Assembly: GCF_005848555.1 (NCBI RefSeq) | Contig: NZ_CP040518.1 | Span: 1,797,001 to 1,861,000 of the forward strand | DNA: 64,000 nt | From: Blautia sp. SC05B48 | GTDB taxonomy: Bacteria > Bacillota > Clostridia > Lachnospirales > Lachnospiraceae | Direction of reading: 5' to 3' | Part shown: positions 8,914-17,928 of the stretch, one piece after another | How the letters are laid out: the number at the start of each line of letters is the position of its first letter | Numbering within the stretch: the stretch's first letter is position 1 | Notes under the pieces: generated by a model | Told to the model about the DNA's origin: nothing | Database searches by the model: none | The model's input: only the letters and a program-made list of their open reading frames with translations | Translations under genes and position numbers: made by a program

Positions 8914-9777
8914 ATGAAAAAAAGAATCGCAGGCATCTTAACAGCAGCACTTATCGGAACTACAGTAATGGGAACAGTTGTAATGGCAGCACCATCCGGA
9001 GCGATCGACGTAATTTCCCGTGAGGACGGATCCGGAACACGTGGAGCATTCGTAGAGCTGTTTGGAATCGAAGAAGAAAAAGACGGCGAGAAAGTAGATA
9101 TGACAACACAGGAAGCAAGCATCACAAACAACACAGATGTAATGCTGACCACAGTAGCAGGAGATGAGAATTCTATCGGATACGTATCCCTGGGTTCCCT
9201 GAACGATACAGTAAAAGCAGTAAAGATCGATGGAGCAGAGGCAACAGCAGAGAACGTTGCAGATGATACATACAAGGTAGCACGTCCGTTCAACATCGTA
9301 ACAGGCGACAAGCTCAGCGATGCAGCACAGGATTTCATTAACTACATCATGAGCTCTGACGGACAGGACATCATCGAAAAAGAAGGCTACATCAAAGTAG
9401 ATGAAAAAGCAGAGGCATACAAAGCCGGAGATGCAAAAGGCAAAGTCGTAGTTATGGGATCTTCTTCCGTAGGACCTGTAATGGAGAAGCTTGCAGAGGC
9501 ATATCAGAAAACAAATAAAAACATCACAGTAGAGGTTCAGGTCAGCGACTCCACAACAGGAATCAACAGTGCAGCAGAAGGTGTATGTGATATCGGAATG
9601 GCATCCCGTGATCTGAAGGACGAAGAGAAAGATAAAGGAATCAGCTCCGAAGCAATCGCAAGAGATGGTATTGCAGTAATCGTAAACAACGGAAATGACC
9701 TTGAGGAACTTTCCAGTGACCAGGTAAAATCCATCTTCACAGGCGACATCACAGACTGGGAAGACGTTACAAAATAA
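8914..9777 (+). CDS. pstS: Phosphate-binding protein PstS, circularly permuted
   Basis: 287 residues with a cleavable signal peptide ending near VMAAP; there is no lipobox, unusual for a Gram-positive binding protein. The segments that form the C-terminal half of ordinary PstS come first here: ISREDGSGTRGAF, then GYVSLGSLNDTVKAVK, then FINYIMSSDGQ...EGYIKV. The normal N-terminal half follows: VVVMGSSSVGPVMEKL, then DIGMASRDLKDEE, then IFTGDITDWEDV, with the stop right after WEDVTK. That is the point where ordinary PstS runs on into the SREDGSGTRG strand. So the protein reads as a circular permutation with a new linker (about 168-183). It is followed by pstC, pstA, pstB and phoU, which supports phosphate binding. 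Confidence 0.9.
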   Translation: MKKRIAGILTAALIGTTVMGTVVMAAPSGAIDVISREDGSGTRGAFVELFGIEEEKDGEKVDMTTQEASITNNTDVMLTTVAGDENSIGYVSLGSLNDTVKAVKIDGAEATAENVADDTYKVARPFNIVTGDKLSDAAQDFINYIMSSDGQDIIEKEGYIKVDEKAEAYKAGDAKGKVVVMGSSSVGPVMEKLAEAYQKTNKNITVEVQVSDSTTGINSAAEGVCDIGMASRDLKDEEKDKGISSEAIARDGIAVIVNNGNDLEELSSDQVKSIFTGDITDWEDVTK

Positions 9778-9819
9778 TCTCCCGAAATTGCGAAACTGAT
9801 TATTGAAGTATCTTCCACA

Positions 9820-9855
9820 GAGCGGCGATCATGACAAGGTCAGGAAAGCCGCTCC
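9820..9855 (+). other. Hairpin between pstS and pstC
   Basis: GAGCGGC (9820-9826) pairs with GCCGCTC (9848-9854) in the 129-base gap. No good T-run follows, so it probably acts as a processing or stability element that keeps pstS mRNA in excess over the downstream genes (inference). Confidence 0.4.
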
Positions 9856-9906
9856 GTTATATATCAGCACAGTGGATATCCACTGGAACAGAGAGAAAGG
9901 TGTCTT

Positions 9907-10764
9907 ATGAATCATTTAGGAGAAAAGGCCATGAAGGTCGTTTTTCTCATTGCGGCCTGTGCATCGGTTCTCGCAGTATTTCTTATCTGTGTGTTTCTTT
10001 TTGCAAATGGCCTTCCTGCAATGGGAAAGATTGGTCCCTTAAAATTCCTCTTCGGAACAGAATGGAGACCGACAAACGATAAATTCGGAATCCTGCCAAT
10101 GATCGTGGCAAGTATTTATGTAACTGCAGGAGCAATCCTTATCGGAGTTCCGATCGCACTTTTTACCTCCGTATTTATGGCAAGATATTGCCCGAAAAAA
10201 ATTTATAAACCACTGAAATCCGGTATTGAGCTTATGGCAGGCGTTCCATCCATCGTATATGGCTATTTTGGTCTGGTTCTCTTGGTACCGCTGATCCGCC
10301 AGCTGTTCGGCGGAACCGGAAGCAGTATGCTGGCAGCATGTATCCTTCTGGGAATCATGATCCTTCCGACGATCATCGGAGTTACGGAATCGGCAGTACG
10401 AAGCGTTCCGGAAAGCTACTATGAAGGCTCACTTGCACTTGGCGCAACAAAAGAAAGAAGCATTTTCTTTGTTATGCTTCCTGCAGCAAAGTCCGGAATC
10501 CTGGCAGGTGTTGTCCTTGGGATCGGACGTGCTATCGGTGAGACCATGGCTGTGATCATGGTAGCCGGAAACCAGCCACGTATGCCAAAAGGTCTTCTTC
10601 AGGGTGTACGTACCATGACTGCAAATATCGTAACTGAGATGGGATATGCATCAGGACTTCACAGAGAAGCACTGATCGCAACAGGAGTTGTACTCTTTGT
10701 ATTTATCCTGATCATCAACTTAAGTCTTTCATTGCTGAACAGGAGGGCGGAGCATGCAAACTAA
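9907..10764 (+). CDS. pstC: Phosphate ABC transporter permease PstC
   Basis: 285 residues with about six membrane helices. The inner-membrane permease signature occurs in GATKERSIFFVMLPAAKSGI and the phosphate-permease feature GIGRAIGETMAVIMVAGN follows. I chose the ATG at 9907; an ATG at 9931 with its own AGGAG would remove only eight residues. It overlaps pstA by 11 bases. With PstA it forms the membrane channel of the high-affinity phosphate importer. Confidence 0.95.
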   Translation: MNHLGEKAMKVVFLIAACASVLAVFLICVFLFANGLPAMGKIGPLKFLFGTEWRPTNDKFGILPMIVASIYVTAGAILIGVPIALFTSVFMARYCPKKIYKPLKSGIELMAGVPSIVYGYFGLVLLVPLIRQLFGGTGSSMLAACILLGIMILPTIIGVTESAVRSVPESYYEGSLALGATKERSIFFVMLPAAKSGILAGVVLGIGRAIGETMAVIMVAGNQPRMPKGLLQGVRTMTANIVTEMGYASGLHREALIATGVVLFVFILIINLSLSLLNRRAEHAN

Positions 10765-11668
10765 CGTATCAGTAACCGCAGATCCTGCGGCAGAAGCAAC
10801 CATGAAAAAAAGAAATACACTTACCATAGGAGACCAGCTGAAGTCCTATGCAAGACATCCTGGCGCGGGAGTCCTGGCATTCCTTACACTGCTGGGAGCG
10901 GTGATCACTTTTGCACTGCTGTTCTTCCTCATCGGCTATGTGCTTGTAAAAGGTATCCCCTATCTGAATGCAAGTCTGTTCAGCCTTACCTATACCTCAG
11001 AGAACGTTTCCCTTCTCCCGTCACTGATCAATACCCTGATCATGACACTGGTATCTCTGGCGATTGCCGCTCCGGTAGGAATTTTTGCAGCGATCTTCCT
11101 TGTAGAATATGCAAAAAAAGGCAGCCGCTTTGTAAAGCTGATCCGTATTACCGCAGAGACACTTTCCGGTATTCCATCCATCGTATATGGTCTGTTCGGT
11201 ATGCTGTTCTTTGTAACCACACTGCACTGGGGCATGTCTCTTCTTTCCGGCGCGCTGACCATGGTGATCATGGTACTTCCCCTGATCATGCGTACCGCTG
11301 AGGAAGCACTGAAATCTGTTCCGGATTCTTACCGTGAGGCAAGCTTCGGACTTGGAGCAGGCAAGCTCCGTACTATTTTTACGATCGTACTTCCCTCCGC
11401 AGTTCCCGGAATCCTGGCAGGTGTGATCCTGGCCATCGGACGTGTGGTAGGTGAGACTGCAGCACTTCTTTATACCTCCGGTACTGTTGCGGCAGTTCCA
11501 AACAGCCTGATGGGTTCCGGACGTACCCTGGCACTTCACATGTATGTGCTTTCCAGTGAGGGACTTCATGTAAACCAGGCATCTGCAACAGCAGTAGTCA
11601 TTCTGGCATTTGTACTTGTTATTAACGGACTGTCCGGTCTGGTAGCCAGAAAAATTGCGAAAGGATAA
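10754..11668 (+). CDS. pstA: Phosphate ABC transporter permease PstA
   Basis: 304 residues. A cytoplasmic N-terminus of about 45 residues is followed by six predicted helices. The EAA-type loop (SFGLGAGKLRTIFTIVLPSA) and AIGRVVGETAALLYTSG are typical of PstA. AGGAGGGCGG lies before the ATG, inside the end of pstC. It is the second permease subunit of the phosphate importer and pairs with PstC. Confidence 0.95.
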   Translation: MQTNVSVTADPAAEATMKKRNTLTIGDQLKSYARHPGAGVLAFLTLLGAVITFALLFFLIGYVLVKGIPYLNASLFSLTYTSENVSLLPSLINTLIMTLVSLAIAAPVGIFAAIFLVEYAKKGSRFVKLIRITAETLSGIPSIVYGLFGMLFFVTTLHWGMSLLSGALTMVIMVLPLIMRTAEEALKSVPDSYREASFGLGAGKLRTIFTIVLPSAVPGILAGVILAIGRVVGETAALLYTSGTVAAVPNSLMGSGRTLALHMYVLSSEGLHVNQASATAVVILAFVLVINGLSGLVARKIAKG

Positions 11669-11677
11669 TGATCGATC

Positions 11678-12436
11678 ATGAGTGAAAATACAAAAATTTC
11701 AATTGACAATATGAATCTCCATTACGGAAACTTTCATGCCCTGAAGGGAATCAATATGGAGATCCCGGAAAAAGAGATCACAGCATTTATCGGACCAAGC
11801 GGCTGCGGCAAATCCACACTTCTGAAATCCTTAAACCGTATGAACGACCTTGTGGAAGGCTGTTCCATCACAGGAAAGGTAGAGCTTGACGGGGAAGATA
11901 TTTACGGAGATATGGACGTGAATCTTCTGCGTAAACGTGTGGGAATGGTATTCCAGAAGCCCAATCCGTTCCCGATGAGCATTTATGATAATATTGCATA
12001 CGGTCCGAGAACACACGGTATCCGTTCCAAGGCAAAGCTGGATGAGATCGTGGAAAAATCTCTCCGTGATGCGGCAATCTGGGATGAGGTCAAGGATCGC
12101 CTGAAAAAAAGTGCTCTTGGAATGTCAGGCGGACAGCAGCAGCGTCTCTGCATTGCCCGTGCCCTGGCAGTACAGCCGGAGGTGCTTCTTATGGATGAGC
12201 CCACATCTGCCCTGGACCCGATCTCCACTTCCAAGATCGAGGATCTGGCAGTAGAGCTTAAAAAGGATTACACCATTGTCATGGTCACACATAACATGCA
12301 GCAGGCAACCCGTATCTCCGACAAGACAGCATTTTTCCTTCTTGGTGAGGTTGTGGAATTTGCGGATACAGACAAGCTGTTCTCCATGCCGGCAGATAAG
12401 CGTACAGAGGATTATATTACAGGAAGGTTTGGTTGA
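11678..12436 (+). CDS. pstB: Phosphate ABC transporter ATP-binding protein PstB
   Basis: 252 residues, full length. Walker A is GPSGCGKST (about 39-47), the Q-loop is in [14 protein letters not shown], the ABC signature is [15 protein letters not shown], Walker B is [13 protein letters not shown], and the switch His is in VTHNMQQA. It powers phosphate import through PstC and PstA. phoU begins only 4 bases after its stop. Confidence 0.97.
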   Translation: MSENTKISIDNMNLHYGNFHALKGINMEIPEKEITAFIGPSGCGKSTLLKSLNRMNDLVEGCSITGKVELDGEDIYGDMDVNLLRKRVGMVFQKPNPFPMSIYDNIAYGPRTHGIRSKAKLDEIVEKSLRDAAIWDEVKDRLKKSALGMSGGQQQRLCIARALAVQPEVLLMDEPTSALDPISTSKIEDLAVELKKDYTIVMVTHNMQQATRISDKTAFFLLGEVVEFADTDKLFSMPADKRTEDYITGRFG

Positions 12437-12440
12437 GATT

Positions 12441-13124
12441 ATGTCAGAACGTTTTGTAAGACAGCTGGAAGAGCTTCACGTGGAACTGATCACCATGGGA
12501 AGTCTCTGCGAAAAAGCAATTTCACTTTCTGCCAAAGCTATTCAGGGTGAAGGCGGGATGACTCTCATTGGCAAGATCTTTGAGACGGAAAAAGAGATCG
12601 ATGCACAGGAAAAAGAGATTGAAAATCTCTGCATGAAGCTTCTTCTTCATGAGCATCCGGTAGCCGGAGATCTGCGATCCATTTCCGCAGCGCTGAAGAT
12701 GATCTCCGATATGGAACGCATCGGTGATCAGGCAGCAGATATTGCGGATCTGTCCAAGCATATCGAGGACAAAGCAGTTACCGGAGATATCATTAATATC
12801 CGGAAGATGGCAGAGGATACTGTCCGGATGGTTACAGAAAGCATCGATGCCTTTGTAAAGGGTGATCTTGAGCTTTGCAGAAAAGTTATTGACGATGATG
12901 ATAAGGTGGACGATGCCTTCAATGATATCAAGGAAAAGCTGGCCGAGGTTCTGAATAACGGAAAGCCGGATGCAAGTATCGGTCTGGATATCCTTATGGC
13001 TGCAAAATATTTCGAGCGTATCGGTGATCACGCCGTGAATATTGCAGAGTGGGTGGAATATTCCATCACAGGAAACCACAGAAGCGGTTCCAGCCATACA
13101 GATAACTATTTTGTTGAGGAATAG
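12441..13124 (+). CDS. phoU: Phosphate signalling protein PhoU
   Basis: 227 residues from the ATG at 12441, which fits the family length. Two related three-helix bundles are visible, each with the metal-binding E/DxxxD pattern (SDMERIGDQAADIAD near 92 and AKYFERIGDHAVNIAEW near 190). PhoU connects the Pst transporter to the PhoR/PhoB-type signal system and keeps it off when phosphate is plentiful. A kinase gene follows 34 bases later. Confidence 0.95.
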   Translation: MSERFVRQLEELHVELITMGSLCEKAISLSAKAIQGEGGMTLIGKIFETEKEIDAQEKEIENLCMKLLLHEHPVAGDLRSISAALKMISDMERIGDQAADIADLSKHIEDKAVTGDIINIRKMAEDTVRMVTESIDAFVKGDLELCRKVIDDDDKVDDAFNDIKEKLAEVLNNGKPDASIGLDILMAAKYFERIGDHAVNIAEWVEYSITGNHRSGSSHTDNYFVEE

Positions 13125-13158
13125 AAATAAGTAAGAGCAGATTGGAAAGGGCTGAGCT

Positions 13159-14841
13159 TTGAGTAAAAAAATATTTAAGTATATCATGCTGGTTTCCTCA
13201 CTGATCACAGTACTGGGACTGGCATTTGTCGTGGGGATCCTTTATCACTATTTTCAAGGACAGCTGATGGGTGAGCTGAAGAAAGAAGCCGTGTATATTT
13301 CCAGAGGTGTGGAAAGTGCCGGGACAGATTATCTGAAGAAGCTGAATGATGAGGATTCCAGGATCACCTATGTGGATGAAAGTGGAAAAGTTATCTACGA
13401 CAATGAGGCAGATGTGGAAAGCATGGATAATCACGGACACCGCAAGGAGATCCGTGAAGCAGAGATCAACGGAGAAGGTGCAGATGAAAGAATGTCATCA
13501 ACTCTTTCCGAAAAAACCATGTATTATGCAGTACGCCTTGAAAATGGCAATGTGCTGAGAGTTTCCAGTAACCAGGCTTCTGTATGGATGCTGCTCCTGC
13601 AGCTGCTTCCACCTTTTGTTGCAGTTCTGATACTTATGCTGCTCCTGTCCGGCGTATTTGCATCCAGGCTTTCCGGAAAGGTTGTGGAACCTCTTAATGG
13701 GCTTGATCTGGAGCATCCTGAGGAGAATGATGCCTATGATGAGGTACAGCCGCTTCTCAGCAAGATCGGCAGACAGAGCCGGCAGATCCGTCTGCAGCTT
13801 GAGGCAGCCAGAAGACAGCAGAAGGAATTTTCTATTATCACGGAGAACATGCAGGAGGGACTTCTTGTGATCGACCGTTATACCATGGTACTTTCTGTCA
13901 ACTCCAGTGTGGGAAAGCTTCTTAAGGTAAAGGAGATCAAAACAGGAGAAAGTGTATATCTTCTGAACCGCTCGGAGGAGTTCCGAGGTGTCGTTGGGCA
14001 GGTCCTTGAAGGAAAACATGAGAACAAGATCCTTCGTCTGGGTGGCAGTGAGATTCAGGTGATCGCCAATCCTGTCACAAGAGAAAACAAGACAGAGGGT
14101 GCGGTGATCCTTCTGGTGGATGTGACCGAAAAAGTAGAAAGGGAACAGCTGCGAAGAGAATTTTCCGCCAATGTTTCCCATGAACTGAAAACGCCGCTGA
14201 CTTCCATTTCCGGATTTGCTGAGATCATGCAGGACGGATTTGTGAAGGATGAGGATGTGAAGGTCTTTGCAGGACGCATCTATAAGGAAGCGCAGAGACT
14301 GATCCGTCTGGTTGGGGATGTGATCCGCATCTCCCGTCTGGATGAAGGCGGATTGCCGTATCAGTGGGAAAAACTGGATATTTACAGTCTGACTCACGAT
14401 ATTTTTTCTACCTTACATGAAGCTGCTGAAAAGCAGGAAGTGCATATGTATATGGAAGGCGGAAGTACAGTGCTGGATACAGTGCCGACGATCATGGAAG
14501 AGGTTCTCTATAATGTCTGCGATAATGCTGTCAAATATAACCGTCGGGGCGGAGAGGTCTTTGTGAGGCTGAAGGATGGCGAGGATGCAGTTCGCGTGAA
14601 TGTGCGGGATACAGGGATCGGTATTCCGAAGGAAGATCAGGAACGCATTTTTGAACGCTTTTATCGGGTGGACAAAAGCCATTCCAGGGAAATCGGCGGA
14701 ACCGGTCTTGGCCTTTCCATTGTGAAGCACGGGGTAAAAACTCTGAACGGCAGGCTGTGGCTTAACAGTGAACCGGGACAGGGAACCGAGATCATTATGG
14801 AATTTCCGAAACAACATATGGAAAAGGAAGCAGCAGAGTGA
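13159..14841 (+). CDS. PhoR-like sensor histidine kinase
   Basis: 560 residues starting at a TTG (13159) with GGAAAGG 8 bases upstream; the next ATG would cut into the first membrane helix. Two membrane segments (about 9-31 and 138-162) flank an outside sensor of ~105 residues. A PAS domain follows (about 225-320), then HisKA with the phospho-acceptor in VSHELKTPLTS (His about 340), then HATPase with DNAVKYN, DTGIGIP and GGTGLGLSIV. It lies 34 bases after phoU, so a phosphate-sensing role is likely. No response regulator gene is near it in this window. Confidence 0.9.
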   Translation: MSKKIFKYIMLVSSLITVLGLAFVVGILYHYFQGQLMGELKKEAVYISRGVESAGTDYLKKLNDEDSRITYVDESGKVIYDNEADVESMDNHGHRKEIREAEINGEGADERMSSTLSEKTMYYAVRLENGNVLRVSSNQASVWMLLLQLLPPFVAVLILMLLLSGVFASRLSGKVVEPLNGLDLEHPEENDAYDEVQPLLSKIGRQSRQIRLQLEAARRQQKEFSIITENMQEGLLVIDRYTMVLSVNSSVGKLLKVKEIKTGESVYLLNRSEEFRGVVGQVLEGKHENKILRLGGSEIQVIANPVTRENKTEGAVILLVDVTEKVEREQLRREFSANVSHELKTPLTSISGFAEIMQDGFVKDEDVKVFAGRIYKEAQRLIRLVGDVIRISRLDEGGLPYQWEKLDIYSLTHDIFSTLHEAAEKQEVHMYMEGGSTVLDTVPTIMEEVLYNVCDNAVKYNRRGGEVFVRLKDGEDAVRVNVRDTGIGIPKEDQERIFERFYRVDKSHSREIGGTGLGLSIVKHGVKTLNGRLWLNSEPGQGTEIIMEFPKQHMEKEAAE

Positions 14842-14876
14842 ACATAGGTCGTGCAGCGATGATGTTCACAGGCATG

Positions 14877-14929
14877 CAGCAGAGTGGAAGATGAAAGGCC
14901 GTTCTGTTGCATGTATCTGCTGTTTTTTA
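14877..14929 (+). terminator. Possible terminator after the kinase gene
   Basis: CAGCAGA (14877-14883) pairs with TCTGCTG (14916-14922) before six T; the loop is long, so confidence is moderate. Confidence 0.5.
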
Positions 14930-15057
14930 TATTATAGTATAGTATATTACTGGTTGGAAGCGGATGGTTTGACAGACCGGAAGGGTTATGCTATCTTATG
15001 TAATAATAATCAGAATAAGCAACAGGAAAGCGGATGATAACGGTCCGCTTTCTGTAT

Positions 15058-15084
15058 TATAATTGGTTCGGAATAATTCCGAAC
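15058..15084 (+). promoter_or_regulatory. -10 element followed by a 19-bp perfect palindrome
   Basis: TATAAT (15058-15063) is followed at once by GTTCGGAATAATTCCGAAC (15066-15084), a perfect odd-centred palindrome covering the expected transcription start. It looks like an operator controlling the CNNM-type transporter gene; the regulator is unknown. Confidence 0.6.
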
Positions 15085-15108
15085 GACTATACTGAGGGGA
15101 ATAAAAAT

Positions 15109-16437
15109 ATGATACAGGCAATTGTTTTACTGGTATTCCTGATCTTTCTGAACTCTGTTTTCGCAGGTGCGGAAATGGCGATTCTGTCCATGAATGAAGC
15201 AAAGATGAGGGAGCTGGCGGAAGAGGGAGATCACCGGGCGCAGATTTTGATAAAGCTCACAGAACAGCCGGCACATTTTATGACAGCGATCCGTGTAATG
15301 GTAACTACAGCAGGATTTCTGCAGAGCGCTTTTGCGGCAGAATATTTTGCACAGCCGATGACAGCAGCACTGATAAGGGCAGGAACAGATGTACCACAGA
15401 ATGTTCTGAAGATCGTATGCATGATTATTGTGACCATACTGCTTTCCTATGTAAGTCTTCTGTTCGGAGAACTGGTGCCAAGACGTTTGGGAATGAAAAA
15501 TCCGGATGAGCTGTCTCTGCGTCTGGCAGGACTTCTTAAGATCGCGATGATTGCAGTCTGGCCGGCTACCGCACTTCTGACAGTAACTGCCAATGGTGTG
15601 CTGTATCTGATGGGGATCAAACCGGAAGAAAAAGAGGAGCAGGCCACAGAGGAAGAAATCCGTATGCTGCTTACAGAGGGAAATGAACAGGGCAGCATCC
15701 AGCAGGAAGAAAGCGAGATGATCCAGAATGTTTTTGACCTGGATGATACTGCGGCAGATGAGATCTGTACACACAGAAGAGATGTGGTTGTCCTCTATAT
15801 GGAAGACTCCGATGAGGAATGGGAAAGGATCATCAGAGAGAACCGTCACACCTTTTATCCGGTATGCGGGGAAGATCAGGATGATATTATCCATATTCTG
15901 GACACCAGAGATTATTTCCGCCTGGATGACAGATCCAGAGAAGCTGTTCTGCAGCATGCCTGTTATTCACCGTTTTTTGTACCGGAATCCATGCGTGCCA
16001 ACCTGATCTTCCGGGAAATGAGGGAGAAACGGGATTATTTTGCAGTAGTGCTGGATGAATACGGCTGTTTTGTGGGGATCGTCACTCTGCATGATCTTGT
16101 GGAAACACTGGTGGGAGATATTGACGACAGGACGGATCTGCCGAAGCCGGATGATATTGAGAAGACAGGAGAACATATCTGGAAAATACAGGGGGGAGCG
16201 ATCCTGGATGATGTGGCAGAGGCTATAAATGTGGAGCTTCCTGTAGAAAAATATGATACCTTCAGCGGCTTTGTCTGTGGAGTTCTGGAACGTGTACCGG
16301 AGGATGGAGAACAGTTCCGATGCAGTTGGAAAAATCTGGATATTGTGGTAAATCAGGTCAGAAACCATACCGTTGTGGAGGGAATCGTTCATATTCAGCC
16401 AGAGAAAAAAGTGCAGGAACAGAAAGAAGAAATCTGA
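15109..16437 (+). CDS. CNNM/CorC-HlyC family transporter with CBS domains
   Basis: 442 residues from the ATG at 15109, which has GAGGGG upstream; an earlier in-frame ATG at 15034 would lie across the promoter and operator. The N-terminal DUF21 (CNNM) membrane domain (about 1-185) begins FLNSVFAGAEMAILSMNEAK; two CBS domains (about 195-330, including VLDEYGCFVGIVTLHDLVE) and a CorC_HlyC domain (about 350-430) follow. Proteins of this class (often named hemolysin, or MpfA in Gram-positives) export or balance magnesium or cobalt. A 19-base palindrome sits over the promoter. Confidence 0.9.
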   Translation: MIQAIVLLVFLIFLNSVFAGAEMAILSMNEAKMRELAEEGDHRAQILIKLTEQPAHFMTAIRVMVTTAGFLQSAFAAEYFAQPMTAALIRAGTDVPQNVLKIVCMIIVTILLSYVSLLFGELVPRRLGMKNPDELSLRLAGLLKIAMIAVWPATALLTVTANGVLYLMGIKPEEKEEQATEEEIRMLLTEGNEQGSIQQEESEMIQNVFDLDDTAADEICTHRRDVVVLYMEDSDEEWERIIRENRHTFYPVCGEDQDDIIHILDTRDYFRLDDRSREAVLQHACYSPFFVPESMRANLIFREMREKRDYFAVVLDEYGCFVGIVTLHDLVETLVGDIDDRTDLPKPDDIEKTGEHIWKIQGGAILDDVAEAINVELPVEKYDTFSGFVCGVLERVPEDGEQFRCSWKNLDIVVNQVRNHTVVEGIVHIQPEKKVQEQKEEI

Positions 16438-16512
16438 CAAAACCTTGTTCAGTCAGGCCATGGGACAGTTATCGGGGGGAGGATTTATGGACATTTTCTA
16501 ACATGTTGTCGC

Positions 16513-16541
16513 TTGAAAGAGTGTTAATATTGTGACATAAT
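16513..16541 (+). promoter_or_regulatory. Promoter of the TetR-family gene
   Basis: TTGAAA (16513-16518) and CATAAT (16536-16541) with a 17-base spacer. Confidence 0.55.
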
Positions 16542-16582
16542 AAGGAAATAACCCGAGGAAAGCTTGTGATGGGGGAGAGAAA

Positions 16583-17137
16583 ATGCCAGGTTTTACAAGA
16601 CAGATTATACTGCATACACTGACGGAACTTATGAACGAAAAACCATTGTCCAAGATTACGGTAAAGGACATCGTGGAACGCTGTGGAGTAAACAGGAATA
16701 CATTTTACTACCATTTCAGGGATATTCCGGATGCGGTGGAAGCAATGGTGAAGGAAGAGCTGAATGACATTCTGAAGGATCAGAAAGCACCGGAATCAGT
16801 CAGCGACTGTATGGAAATCCTTGTCAATGCAGTTCAGAAGAACAAAAAAGCCATGATACATCTGTACCGCTCGATTCAGAGGGATGTATTTGCCGATTAT
16901 CTGGATCATGCCACGGAGCGTGTGGTGGAGGAGCTGATCAACAGGGCGGTCGGAGACTTTGAAATGGATCAGGAGGATAGGCATCTTATAAGCCGGTATT
17001 ATAAATGCGTATTTGTGGGAGTGATCCTGGACTGGCTGCGGCATGATATGGATTATGATATCCTGTCAGATATGCATAAGCTGGAGTATATTTACGAGAA
17101 GAGCCTCGAGAGTCAGTACAAAAATCTGAAAGATTAA
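16583..17137 (+). CDS. TetR/AcrR family transcriptional regulator
   Basis: 184 residues. The N-terminal helix-turn-helix (KITVKDIVERCGVNRNTFYYHF) is typical TetR; the remainder is helical and resembles the TetR_C domain of DhaS-like regulators. GGGGGAG precedes the ATG. It has its own promoter and a hairpin terminator at 17206-17242, so its targets are not obvious; the CNNM transporter and the DUF308 gene flank it. Confidence 0.88.
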   Translation: MPGFTRQIILHTLTELMNEKPLSKITVKDIVERCGVNRNTFYYHFRDIPDAVEAMVKEELNDILKDQKAPESVSDCMEILVNAVQKNKKAMIHLYRSIQRDVFADYLDHATERVVEELINRAVGDFEMDQEDRHLISRYYKCVFVGVILDWLRHDMDYDILSDMHKLEYIYEKSLESQYKNLKD

Positions 17138-17205
17138 AAATATCCATTCACCTGTGGAACAGGAATGTCCTCGAATATTATTAAAATATAGAAACAGTTA
17201 ATTTT

Positions 17206-17242
17206 GAGCTGGTGTCTGAAATTTAGGCACTGGCTCTTTTTT
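17206..17242 (+). terminator. Terminator after the TetR gene
   Basis: GAGCTGGTG pairs imperfectly with CACTGGCTC, followed by six T. Confidence 0.65.
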
Positions 17243-17317
17243 GTCTGTTTTTTTAAACGACACGGTGATGTATAATTCAGTACAATAAATGAGAAAAAAT
17301 TATCAAGGAGGGAACGT

Positions 17318-17872
17318 ATGGATGACCTGAAACAGCTGAAGCTTGTAAAAAACATCTACATCGTCATGTCATTACTGTTCTGCGTGCTGGGTATTTTTCT
17401 GATGGCAAAGCCCAAAAGCTCTGTAAAAATGCTGTGCGTGCTTATGGGAATCATGCTGATCCTGTACGGAGCTATTAAGATCAGCGGATATTTCACGCGA
17501 GATGCTTTTTGTCTGGCATTTCAGTTCGATCTGGCTTTCGGGATCCTGCTGATGGCAGTGGGAGTGATCATGATAGCCAGAAAAAATTTCGCAGTGGATC
17601 TTATTTTTTCCGTGTTTGGAATCCTGATCCTGGCAGATGCCCTGTTTAAGATCCAGATGTCTGTAGATGCGAAGAGATTCGGTCTGGCGCTGTGGTGGCA
17701 GATCCTGCTGATCGCACTGGTCACCGGAGTAATCGGAGTTCTGGTTTTTATCAGACCATTTGAAGCAGCAGCTACGATGATGGCGTTGGTAGGATTTTCC
17801 ATTTTACTGGAAGGAATTCTTAACCTATGGGTCGGGATCCTGACGATCAAGATCATCAAGAGTCGGCTTTAA
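17318..17872 (+). CDS. DUF308 (HdeD-like) membrane protein
   Basis: 184 residues with six hydrophobic helices in three repeated pairs (LFCVLGIFLMAKP, FGILLMAVGVIMIARK and GVIGVLVFIRP), the pattern of DUF308/HdeD proteins. The function of the family is unclear; HdeD of E. coli is acid-stress related. AAGGAGGG precedes the ATG. The radical SAM gene follows 56 bases later and may be cotranscribed. Confidence 0.85.
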   Translation: MDDLKQLKLVKNIYIVMSLLFCVLGIFLMAKPKSSVKMLCVLMGIMLILYGAIKISGYFTRDAFCLAFQFDLAFGILLMAVGVIMIARKNFAVDLIFSVFGILILADALFKIQMSVDAKRFGLALWWQILLIALVTGVIGVLVFIRPFEAAATMMALVGFSILLEGILNLWVGILTIKIIKSRL

Positions 17873-17928
17873 ACATAAACATAAAAATAACCAATCACTT
17901 TAGATAATAACATAGGAGGAAATAGAGT

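Noticed and set aside
9907-9931. pstC start at 9931 instead of 9907
   Set aside because: The inner ATG has a good AGGAG, but the earlier start also has GAGAAAGG and gives the usual N-terminal length; undecided, difference eight residues.
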